This document shows positions 39,801-50,700 of a stretch of DNA of 64,000 bases, one piece after another; positions within the stretch are counted from its first letter, which is position 1, and every line of letters begins with the position of its first letter. The stretch spans positions 1 through 64,000 of the forward strand of contig JAODUO010001584.1 of NCBI GenBank assembly GCA_025642075.2. Direction: 5' to 3'. The stretch is from Ridgeia piscesae. Taxonomy: Eukaryota; Annelida; Polychaeta; Sabellida; Siboglinidae. Under the pieces are notes generated by a model. It was not told where the DNA came from. It made no database searches and saw nothing but the letters and a program-made list of their open reading frames with translations. A program made the translations under genes and the position numbers.

Positions 39801-42800
39801 CTCCACACAGAACATGAGAAGTCCTCCACACAGAACATGAGAAGTCCTCCACACAGAACATGAGAAGTCCTCCACACACAACATGAGAAGTCCTCCACAC
39901 AAACATGAGAAGTCCTCCACACAGAACATGAGAAGTCCTCCACACACAACATGAGAAGTCCTCCACACACAACATGAGAAGTCCTCCACACACAACATGA
40001 GAAGTCCTCCACACACAACATGAGAAGTCCTCCACACACAACATGAGAAGTCCTCCACACACAACATGAGAAGTCATCCACACACAACATGAGAAGTCCT
40101 CCACACAGAACATGAGAAGTCCTCCACACAGAACATGAAAAGTCCTCCACACACAACATGAGAAGTCCTTTACACACAACATGAGAAGTCCTCCACACAG
40201 AACATGAGAAGTCCTCCACATACAACATGAGAAGTCCTCCACACAGAACATGAGAAGTCCTCCACACACAACATGAGAAGTCCTCCACACACAACATGAG
40301 AAGTCATCCACACACAACATGAGAAGTCATCCACACACAACACAACATGATATCCTGAATATTGATGCAATTATTGTGTTTGTGTGTGTTATATTTTGGA
40401 GGTGAGTGAGTGGGGTGGGTAGGTGGGCGGATGGGCGGATTGGTGGGAGGGCAGATGAATGAAAGTCAAGGCAGAGAGAAGGACTAGAGGACATGGAGTT
40501 ACATTAGCAAAGAAGCAGTGTAGACTAGATATTAGACAATTCAAATTTTCACAAAGAACAGTAAACGAATGGAAAAGATTATTAGCTGACTGTGTAGGTG
40601 CTAGTAGTGTTAATATATTTTAAAATAAAATCGACATATACCTAAGACGGGCGAGATATAATTAGATAGGTTGGACTCAGGACTCTCGATAAGGAAAAGG
40701 GCTTCCTAGTCCACCTGCCATCTATAGTTGAATATCTAGGTGGCAATCTTGTTAAATCTTGTTAAATCTTGTTAAATCTTATACATCAACAGCAACATAA
40801 TAATATAAATTTTCTTAGTACCACACATTATGGGGAAAATAATACAATACAATATACAATACAACACAACACAATACAACTTCCCGGTTGGTGAGTTGCT
40901 GCTCCTGTTGAAGGACATAGCAGAAGTCATGGAACTTATAAAGCGCTATGCCTATGAGATGAATGAATATATACTGTAAAAACAAACGAAAGACACATAT
41001 TCCAAGTATGATAGTTGTTTACTGTTTGTTTTAGATGATTAAAACGCGAACCTCTTCGATTGATGACATCTCCAAGTTTGTCCGGTACCAGTATATCACA
41101 CTCCGTTTGTTAGAGCAGATACTATTATCAACATGATTTGATTGAATATTGTGTTCAGATTTTTAATATTATTTATTTCCATATTATGCAAATAAGTGAA
41201 ATGTTAAACAGTACATTTCTCCCTCCCATGGCTCAAACTAGAAACATTGGAAATACATATCTTGATCAGTACAATCACCACTTGTTATTTATTAGTGTTA
41301 TAATAACAGCCTTGCTCAGTCAAAGTGATTCGGCTCTTGAATCGATGTGTGTGGGTGATATGTGCTTCGATGTAGTGTTTTATTTTATCCCGTTAGTCTA
41401 CAAATTACAGACAGTACAGTGATAGATTAGGCGTTTATAAATGTATATGGTGGCACATTTGGGAGCAACGTTTTTGTTCATTTGCTCCTATATAACCTAT
41501 TGCATTTTGGCATCATAATTTTACAAAATCTTAGACATGCACACTGGGTGTATAATTCTGACCACGTGATTTGTCTGTCCAGTGAGAACCACCCCTATGA
41601 TGTGCCTGAAGTCATCAGTGCCCCGGTGAGTAGACATCTGCTGGAAAAATATTTTTCTCAAACATATACAAATAAGTAGTTATGGTAACTACGTAAATAC
41701 TTACTCTAGATGTCTAGAATGCAATTAAGTTGCAACTTACTACAGGTTTTAATTTCATTCTTAAAAGTAGCCCAAGTTAAGTCAAATCTTGTTTTGATTC
41801 ATCCATGCTTTCTTACATTTCTTGCATGATTATACTTGTCTATATTCAAAAAGTGGTTCAAATTTCTCGGATCGTTGTCGGATATCACCAGCAACAGTAA
41901 CAAACTACTTACTTTATACATCCATGTTTAGTAGTGCAGATTGGTGATGCCTGACAATATGTTTACTCTGATCTTGACAATTCTGTTGTTGTATTTTGTT
42001 GTAAAACTACAACTATATATCTATAGTTATTTTAACTCTGTTTACCGGGTACTCTGATCTTGACAATTCTGTTGTTGTATTTTGTTGTAAACCTACAACT
42101 ATATATCTATAGTAATGATGGTTATTTTAAAAATGATGATGTTGTCGCTGGAAGACGGCTTTTAGCAAAATGACATCCATGCAATCAACACGCTGACAAT
42201 TTAATATATACTTTAGTTTTGTTCTTGTACATGTTGCGTTGTGAAATAAAACTTACGTCAACCACCAAATCGAGGCAACTGTTACCTTCATTACCAGGCC
42301 ATTTTTAATGGAATCTGTCAGAGACTTTGTTTCACGTACGGATTCCTCGTATATCGTTTTGTAGGAGTATATATGACTCCCAGTTTTAAAAGACAATTCT
42401 ACTGTTAACAGGTCCAAATTCAGAAACATGCGCGTGTATCATAACTTTATGCAGAGATGTTACCCCCCCGTCATTTGGACGGGTAAAAACGTTGTGGACG
42501 GGTAGAAATATGGGTGGACGGGTAAAAAAATGAAGGAGCAAAAAAGTTTTCCCAAACCATAGATATTGTCAGTTACGCCTTTGAAGTGAGTGTAAGTGGT
42601 GACATATGTGTGTTTGTAGTACATTTCATGTCATTAAACACATTTAAAAGTTTGTAAACTGGCTTAATAGTTAGCACCCATGTGTCCATCAAAACATGTG
42701 TGACTGGCAATCATTTGGTCCTACATAAAAGCCTGGTGTATAAGCTGCCATCTTGTCATTATCACTCTGTAGGAAACATCTATTAATTCAAAAATACTTC

Positions 42801-43099
42801 TGAGCATCACACTGCTTTCAGTAATTCGGACTTGGCTTGAGCACATCGATTTTAGATCACCAGCTAGACGGAGATGTTTGCTTGTGAATGGTCAAAATAT
42901 CGGTGCAACATGTACCTATGGGGCCTCTTGGGAGGTTTTTCGGATTCAATTTTTTTCTGCTGGCTTTAACATACAAATTGTTGGCTATAACAAGTCACAT
43001 AAAGTAATGAATGTACTTTCATAGATCCTCTGTTTTCAGATCGAAAATGGCAATCCAAAATATCTAGATTGGATTGGCGATATTGTTCCCAAGAAGTGA
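36881..43099 (+). CDS. CUTA: CutA divalent-cation tolerance protein homologue, 6 exons
   Basis: Exons: 36881-37092, 37612-37671, 38511-38556, 41035-41084, 41583-41625, 43040-43099. All are GT-AG with agreeing phases (2,2,0,2,0), giving about 156 aa with a TGA stop. An in-frame TAA sits just before the ATG. Residues from about 50 match metazoan CUTA: AFVTVPNDEVAKKLAS, then KLAACVNIIPQITSVYEW, GKIEEDKE, MIKTRTSS, HPYDVPEVISAPIENGNP and YLDWI. The family folds as a small ferredoxin-like trimer. In bacteria it is linked to copper tolerance, and in mammals to cell-surface anchoring of acetylcholinesterase; the function here is not shown. The first 35-40 residues are hydrophobic (for example FIVVFLSLALP), like the N-terminal signal/anchor of the long human form. 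Intron 3 holds a 1.7-kb minisatellite. A candidate AATAAA signal is at 43500-43505. Confidence 0.95.
38091..38135 (+). pseudogene. Decayed duplicate of CutA exon 3
   Basis: AGATAAGAATGGGAAGGAAA matches the start of true exon 3 (AGATATGAATGGGAGGGGAA, 38509-38528). The upstream flanks also match (CAGACATTTAATGTG against CAGACATTTGACGTG). The copy reads into a TAG, has lost the donor site and is unlikely to be spliced in. The spacing of about 415 bp implies an old local duplication. Confidence 0.75.
38640..40350. repeat. 23-bp minisatellite, ~74 copies, in CutA intron 3
   Basis: The unit contains GAAGTCCTCCACACAGAACA plus TGA, with AGAACA/ACAACA and CCTCC/CTTCC variants. 23 is not a multiple of 3 yet no frame of the minus strand meets a stop, so three overlapping ORFs of about 500-570 codons appear. 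They are artefacts of the repeat. Confidence 0.98.
40470..40672 (+). mobile_element. LINE C-terminal fragment in CutA intron 3
   Basis: The frame reads RRTRGHGVTLAKKQCRLDIR, then QFKFSQRTVNEWKRLLADCV and SVNIF, a stop, then KIDIYLRRARYN and stop. These match the common C-terminus of LINE reverse transcriptases (FFSQRVxxxWNxLP...SVNxFKxxLD). 3'-UTR-like sequence with a triplicated GTTAAATCTT follows to about 40790. Confidence 0.75.
41964..42113. repeat. Direct tandem duplication, ~86-bp period, in CutA intron 5
   Basis: TACTCTGATCTTGACAATTC at 41964 recurs at 42050, and the copies agree through ACAACTATATATCTATAGT. Confidence 0.9.
42135..42253 (+). mobile_element. LINE/SINE 3' tail repeat, copy 2, in CutA intron 5
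   Basis: Matches the reverse complement of 7135-7258 (GGAAGACGGCTTTTAGCAAA, CTGACAATTTA, TTGTTCTTGTACATGTTGCG) and ends in AAATAAAACTT. See copy 1. Confidence 0.7.
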
Positions 43100-43111
43100 C
43101 AATCTGACAGT

Positions 43112-43185
43112 TGCTGCTGGAAGGCTAAGAACAGACGCTATACAAGATTGGTGACATTGTTCCCAAGAACTGAAATCTGTCCATG
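43112..43185 (+). pseudogene. Partial duplicate of the CutA last exon in its 3' UTR
   Basis: AGATTGGTGACATTGTTCCC AAGAACTGA (43144-43172) repeats the end of the coding exon, AGATTGGATTGGCGATATTG TTCCCAAGAAGTGA. It lies about 75 bp downstream of the real stop codon. Confidence 0.75.
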
Positions 43186-43499
43186 CCAGAAGCTGCCCTA
43201 GACGATAGACCAATAAGCTTCTTAAAAATCCACATGTATGTGATCAACTACAAGTTTGCAAATTGTGAAATGAATGTAGTGTAGCTTTCAGTATCCACTA
43301 AGCATGTGCTTGAAAAGTACATCTCGTTTGTGGAAATATTTTCATTAGCTTAGAATGTATCGCTAAACATTGAGGCAAACTATAAACAGTGAGGTTTAGA
43401 GACGAGGTTATTTAGGCTCATACAGCCTGTACTGTGTGTCGAGTTTTAATCTGTTGGGTTGGTTTATAAATGCATGTGTTACTAGTTTGGATCAAGGAA

Positions 43500-43505
43500 A
43501 ATAAA
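43500..43505 (+). terminator. Candidate polyadenylation signal of CutA
   Basis: AATAAA, about 400 nt downstream of the stop codon. It is the first clear AATAAA on the + strand after the CutA stop; assignment is inferred. Confidence 0.4.
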
Positions 43506-43619
43506 TTGGATGTTGAAATATGAGATTATAAGGTATGCAGTATGCATTTCTTGAAAACATGAAAACAAACGTGCTTTAAGTACGCACATACACACCACAT
43601 ACACTCAATGTACCTGAAT

Positions 43620-44762
43620 TCCCCCCCCCCCCGTGTCTTTGTGTATGTAAATTATCTCTAAGGATAAACAACATTGCAGCAGTAGTTGAATCATTTGAAC
43701 AACAGTCTTTCATTTCCAACTTTGTATTCAATTACCCCAAGGTAGTGATGCTGTTTTACCAGCAGGACTAAGTCATGATAAATCGTTACTATGAGAGACC
43801 CAGGGTTATTACACATCCACGGATTATATTGAAGATGGTTTGCATACATTCACCCAAACTTTGTTGATCAAAATTGTGGCAATGTTGGACTATGCGCAAC
43901 TATTATCGTATTCAACTAGGCAATGTAAACAACACATGATATTCCAGCCATCGTGTTTAATGATTTCTTTCAAGCGTGGAAATATACACATTACAGCAAG
44001 ATGGCTAGTATCTAATGTAATATTAAATCTACCACACATACATCAGATTGTCTGAGAAATTGGCGACACGTCTTATGTCCTATCAATCAGCTGTCTTCTT
44101 GCTCAAAAGCACCTCCTAAACCTATTTCGCCATGAATAGCTTTACACTGTATCTCGAAAAGTTGATCACTAACGTTACGCTACCGTCATGCCTGTAGCCA
44201 TAACCATTAACCACCATTCATATATTAATTTTTTAAAGCAGCTCCATTGCAAGAAACGTGCAATAAAATACAACACTTCTTCATATATAAACTCTGAATA
44301 ACAAACATGTTTGCGAATACATAAAAAACAACTATAGCCTAACTTATTATGACACGTGAACATATGCTACTAGAAAGCCAAATATATATCGGCACTGATG
44401 AGACAGTCTAACTACCATGCAATACAAGAAACATACACAACATAATGTCACTAAATGCATGATAAAACCCCTGCAAAAAGAACAAATATAATTGAACTTA
44501 GCACGGACTGATCTCACTTGTGTGCAGTAGGCAGAAAATGGACTGCATAGCATTGTACCTGACGACCCTGAGCCTTACGAAACATAAAATTTCATAATAT
44601 TATACGTGTGTGTGTTGTTCCGAACTTCAAGAAAATGTACATCTTACTGCAGATAGTCGCTACACACCTCTAGAAACCGTGAATGTCAAACCGCACTGCA
44701 ACGAACAAAGACCCATGTGACACGCACACACACCGAACAACAGCGAGTTCACTCATCCATCA
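43620..44762. other. Intergenic DNA between convergent CutA and HCP genes
   Basis: A C12 homopolymer is at about 43621-43632. No gene is recognised; the HCP 3' UTR should occupy the right side. Confidence 0.5.
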
Positions 44763-47700
44763 TTACTCCTGCATCATCTTGTCAAGGTCAGCCTGTGGGT
44801 TCTTGTTATCGACGAGGGAAATCTTGAACTTATCGACGAGGATTCCGGTGACTTTGGGGGTGAGGAAAGCGGGAAGAACGGGACCGAGACGGATGTTCTG
44901 AATTCCGAGACTGAGAAGGGACAACAGCACGGCAATGGCCTTCTGCTCCATCCAGGCAAGGGAGATCGACAGCGGTAGATGGTTGACGTCAGTTCCGAAC
45001 GCGTCGGCGAGCGCCTGTGCAGCCAAAATGGCGGTGTAGGTGTCGTTGCACTGGCCGAGATCAAGAAGACGGGGCAGACCGGTGTCGCTGAGGTTGCCGA
45101 AGTCGAGGTGGTTGAAGCGATACTTGGCACAGCCCAGGGTGAGGATCATGGTGTCGTCGCTAAGTGCCTGGGTGAACTGGGTGAAGTACTTGCGCTTGTT
45201 CTCGCGACCGTCGCAACCTCCGACGACAAAGATGCGCTTCAGCTTACCTGTCTTGATTGCGTCGATCACCTGAAACGGAACGGAGGAATTTGGTCACATG
45301 TCATATTTCACTGGTTTTCAGTGAGTAACACAAATAACAATACTACAAAACTGGAGTTGTAAGTAAGTGTGCACCTCAAAAAACTATTTAATATAAATAA
45401 TGATGCCCATTTAAATGTTTAATAAAATAATAATATGATCCACATCTTACTTTACATTAGTCTCAAAATGTCATATTTTCTTATATTCTGTTACAAACAA
45501 ATAAGTATTTTATTTTACACAAGTCATGTCACTTTTTAGTAATTTATTCTAATTTATATGACACTTATTTCAACCATAATTTATCCACCTGGGAAAACAT
45601 CTGTACAAAAAAATCCCCATTTTCCACCAAATTAAAACGCGACACTAAGTGAATAAACAACCTACCTTTCCAGCATTAGCGATGATAGCGTCGTGTCCAA
45701 ATCCAATAGTGAGAGTCTTGATTCGCATGTCCTTCTGCGTGTCTGCGGCCGTGAATCCAGGCTGCTTGTTGGCGTTGTCAATGACGACAGCCATGCCATC
45801 CTTGTGGACGTCGATGTGGGGGATGTCAGGCCAGCCGACTTCATTGAGGGTGAAGAGACGGTCTCGGTACGACTTCATCGGCTCGATGATGCAGTTTGTC
45901 GTCACAAGGATCGGGCCAGGGAAGTCGGCCCACTCAAACTTCTGGAGCTGCCATGCCCCACCCCAATGGCCCACCAGGTGCTGCGGGTAAAATAGACACA
46001 TACCGTAGTCAGGTTCCCCAACCAGTTATATCATCACTGGTGTCAAACAAGGTTCTACAGGTGGAATAGGTACATGTCACTGTCAGTTTCTCTTACCAGT
46101 TAATGACCCCAAGTGTCCACCAAGAGCTGCAGGTAAAATAGATACATGTCACTGTCAGGTTCTCTTACCAGTTACACCAATAATCCTACAATCTGAGAAT
46201 TTATAAATACACAACAATTTAGTACAATCCACCCGCATTCCACCTAAAGGTGTTACATTAATGAATGTTTCAGTTACCAGATACATCCTTATTTTCTTGC
46301 AACAATAAACTAATTTCCAACAAACAGAGAATACATAAACAAACAGGTGATCATCAAATGTGCAGTGTTTTAGGTTTATCATCTGGGGATGGGTCACTAA
46401 GATAAAGAGCTCTTTACGAAAAAAAATCCTTAAACAAAATCCATTGTTAAATTTAAATAAAAATAATTGCAAATATCCTAAAACCATATGACAGAGGACA
46501 CTATTCCCATGTGACACCAGTGATAGTGTATCGCTGGTGCATCATGACATTGACAGCTTTATTGTATTCAAGATCATTGTTAAGGATCAAAATTGATTTT
46601 AAGATGCAAAATCAGGTTTAAAAGCTCTTAACAATGTAAGTGAAATGGTCTATTGAACCTTAGTTACTTGTCTCTCTATATACTCTGGTACATAAGTGCC
46701 TACACTGTTTTGTCTGCATGCTTTACTGCGTTTTAATTTACAACAATGTCCATCTGTGAGTACACGCACCTAGATGCAACTAATCAAAATATTTGGCTGG
46801 AACGGCTTCCTGATGCTACACACACGAGGTGCAAAGTTGCCAATGCGTGTGATGGTGAACAATTATTTGGATGGGGCGCTATGCTATGTAAAACCTATAT
46901 TATTATCATTATACGGGTGTCGATCAACGACAGTACAGGGGTCGACGAACAAGTGCAGACGCTAACCTTGTACTTCTTGAGTTCCGGGTAACTGTGAGCT
47001 GGCAACATCTCTCCGTGTGTGTACACATTGATGCCTGTGTTCTCTGTTGCCTTCAGTATCGCTTCCATGTCATTCATGTCGTGTCCAGACACCAGTATCG
47101 CCTGCGATAAACAACACAAAACTCGGTAAATCACCCGAAAACACCCTTCACCAGATGGCGCTGTCCTGCACTTGTGTGTATGTCCAAGTTCGGTGTGCTA
47201 TTTTAAAAATCGGTAATAAATAAAAAAATCAGTCAATCAAATTGGTGCGTACAAACATCTGTTTCACATCTTTTTTCTGCATATATTTTGTCGAATACTA
47301 CATCATAACGTAGATGCTGAAGATTGTTTTATTTGGAAAGTGAAGATAATCCACCCAGTAAATGGTTAAACTTGTCCAGATGTGTACAGCAGCGAACACA
47401 GTCACATTGACAGGCATACATAATTGTTGATATTTAATATGTTTTCGTCGCATAATTAATTACGTGTATTAAATAATTTTAATAGTAATCAAGTTACAAT
47501 TGTAAACATGCATCATTCAGTGTCACCATTCTGTGACGTACTGTAAGTGGTCGTGACAAAACTCATGAATATAAATTATAATAAATGTCACAATATTTAA
47601 AACAATTACTTTGAAATGGCTTTCAACAATCCCTGGTTGACAGCAGCGGCATCATTTAACAAGAAAATGAAACTGACAAGTCCACCATTAGACAGACGGT

Positions 47701-50700
47701 TACCTTTCCCTCCTTGGGAATGAGATTCACAGATGTCGGTTCCGGGCTGCCGAATCGTGTGCAGTGACCTTTGTCAAGCAACTCCATAACCCTGATGTTG
47801 ACCTCACCGACCTTGAGTGCAAGGCCAAGGTTGGCACCAAGGTCGTGTCGTTCTGTTTCATCACCATCGATGAGGAAAGCAAGAGTCTGAAAGATGGCAG
47901 CAACGAATACAGTTTGGATGTCCGCATTACCAGTTTTAGATTTATTTATTTATTGGCGTCTGTTGACAAGAGGAATATTTATGGACTCAGAGATTGATCA
48001 ACTGTTGTTCTGCTGTGTTTTAGAGTTTGGTTTTCATAAATCTATGTAATCTTGCTAAGCCGATTCTAGTTTGGCTGCATGACTTTGCTGAGAAGGTAGT
48101 CTGCAAAAACTTAATATCACGTAATACCACTGCTCAAAACTGTCAGATGTCATCACTCTTCTGGATTAATTAACAGGTTTCTGTGTTTAATAATAACTAA
48201 TGTTTATATAATATGTCCACTTTTAATAATGAAATTAAGGTATAAAATATCTGTACACAAAATAAAAAAGAGATGGAAAACTGTCTCGTGACTATTGAGT
48301 GTTTTATACTTTTCTAAGAGCATTGCTGAACAACATACAGGTCACATGACGTCAAACAGGTCATGTGACCAATCAAGTCTTTACCTCGTGGACAAACTCG
48401 CCAACAGCTGGGTCGAACTGCCCCAAGAGTTCGGCGTGGCGGGCGTAGCTGGCCAGACCCTTCAGGCCGTAGATGACCATCTGCCTGACCCCATGGACAT
48501 CAGCTCCATACTCCTTGACGTCATTCTGCACCGACACCTTGTGACCTGTCAAAGTATCAAGGAGACAATGTAGAGCAGAATGGCACGGGAGAAGAACTTT
48601 GAACTCTCGACTAAGAGAACTTGGGTTTGAATCTTGTACAGCGTTGTCAAAGCCTGGGCAAGTTTTTCACTCTATATTGCTCCAGTTCACTCAGCTGTAT
48701 GAGTGAGTACCTGGCTATAGACAGTGGTGGCTATTTGTAATTGCAGCATGGCTGAATGTTTCCCAGAGAAGTTGAGATGGCGTTCGAGTGAACAGGTCTG
48801 CCAGGGAAGTAAAATGGAAAGTACTTTGAGCAGTTCTGAGGACTGGATACTGTGCTATCTATATAAGAACTCACCTTTACCTTTGCAATCATATACATAT
48901 GAACATTACAAAGGGAGAACCATTTTACTAACACTCGTATGAACTTATAATACCTGCTCAAAGGCGATAACGTTATAACAATGATGCAAAATATAAATGA
49001 ATTAAAGTAAGATGAAGTGAAATATTCCGAGATTAAAATATCAGTTTCGCAAAACCAAGCAAGTCAAACCGAAAAAACAACACCGGAATAAATTATATGA
49101 GAGAACAGGTTAACTGACTAAAACAAAGAAGACGGTGGAGTAAGTAGTTAATAGGTGCCAGAAATATGTGTATATAGTATATGTGGGTAGTATTGGGGGG
49201 GCGGGGCCAATTGCTCCCCGTGAATCTCCCCAAAAACCTCCAGTGAAGCCTGAACCAAATGAATATATTTGGTGGACAGGGCCGGAGGTTTTTTGACTCT
49301 GCATCATGCTGTCAAATCATTATATCGGAAGACAGTGGAGATGGTTCAGATTAAATGTTTCCTTTGTTGTGCCTTTGCAATATCACATCCTATTTTCCTA
49401 ACTGGGTGTCACATTCCAAAGTTCTAGGGGACCACATAATGGGACGGATTCAAAAAGGTTTAGGGGCATGGAAAATTCAATGGTCTAGGATTCCGGCACC
49501 CCCCGGATTTGCTTATGTGAATTGACGGAACCCATAGCATCTGTGTACTTGACCGACATTCATATTTATATCCACCCTAAATTTAAGTCAGGTGATAACC
49601 ACCAATGTAGGGAAACGAATGCAATTTATTTGCGGCTGCAACAGCGTGACAGAACGTGACTGGGCTGTCACCGTGTGGCCACTTCCTTGGCCCCTCAAGG
49701 TTGTTATGTCTCTTCGGTCACCACTCATCCATAACCAACCATTCCTGGGCTCACAATGCTCACAACTCAGTTGAACTACATGTCAACAGCCCGTGTATAA
49801 ATCACACAAACAACATGATGTGGTGATGGTATATTCATCATGTCCGGAATTCTGCAGAGCCGCTCAACTGTGGCGACGCCCCCCTTTGTGCTTACACAGG
49901 TGTGGTGGGAACGAGGGGCCGTCTCCAATCTCCACATGAGTTCAGCATGGTTATAAGTACAAGTGTACTTAATACACCTGATGTATTGACTTCACGCATC
50001 AGGAATTTACTTAGGTACTTATGTCTGAAATGGAGGGAGCGATTTCACTGAGCAGCAGACAGAACCCTGGTGGAGTTCTGTTTAGTACCCACAGCTACAT
50101 AAATTATAGACTGGGTCAGCAGTAGCACTATTCAGAGACACTGAGGTCACCGTGACCCAAGGCATACACCATGACACATATTACTGTAACTAGAACGTAC
50201 TAAAGTGAACACGTAACATTAACCATGCCATGAACTATAAACACTGTACAGTAGAAGGTTAGGACAACGCCCACATGTGCATGTAAGCACGGCTTTACTT
50301 TATCACCGGCTTCATTTTATCACCCATAATCAGCACAGTGTAGGTATACATCCTTTGTAACCACACCAAAACATGCTGGTTCCAACAACCTTATGTCCAG
50401 GCAAGAGAGAGTAAAATGTAAAAATATCCCCTATGGAAATAGCCTCTCACAGACTACGGCAGACAATAATTATATTCAATTACAAAAAAACCAACATGAG
50501 CAGTGCATTAGCCTTCATAATTCTAGTCGTGATAAATGGGCTATGCAAATAATGAAGTTAAGGTGACACATTTTACACATTTTTACACAGAGGAATCTCA
50601 ACACAGAGGAAAACAAAATATCCCAGCAAACATGGAACCATTTCTGAACCAGTTGGCACGTGTCATACTGGTTAGTAATTGGTACCGCTCCACCAGCACG

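Noticed and set aside
38597..40370. Cys-rich 500-570-codon ORFs resembling a secreted repeat protein
   Set aside because: They are frame translations of a 23-bp minisatellite in a CutA intron, with no start context or signal peptide of their own.
44979..45362. Plus-strand ORFs over the HCP exons
   Set aside because: Antisense shadows of a clearly coding minus-strand exon with conserved cluster ligands.
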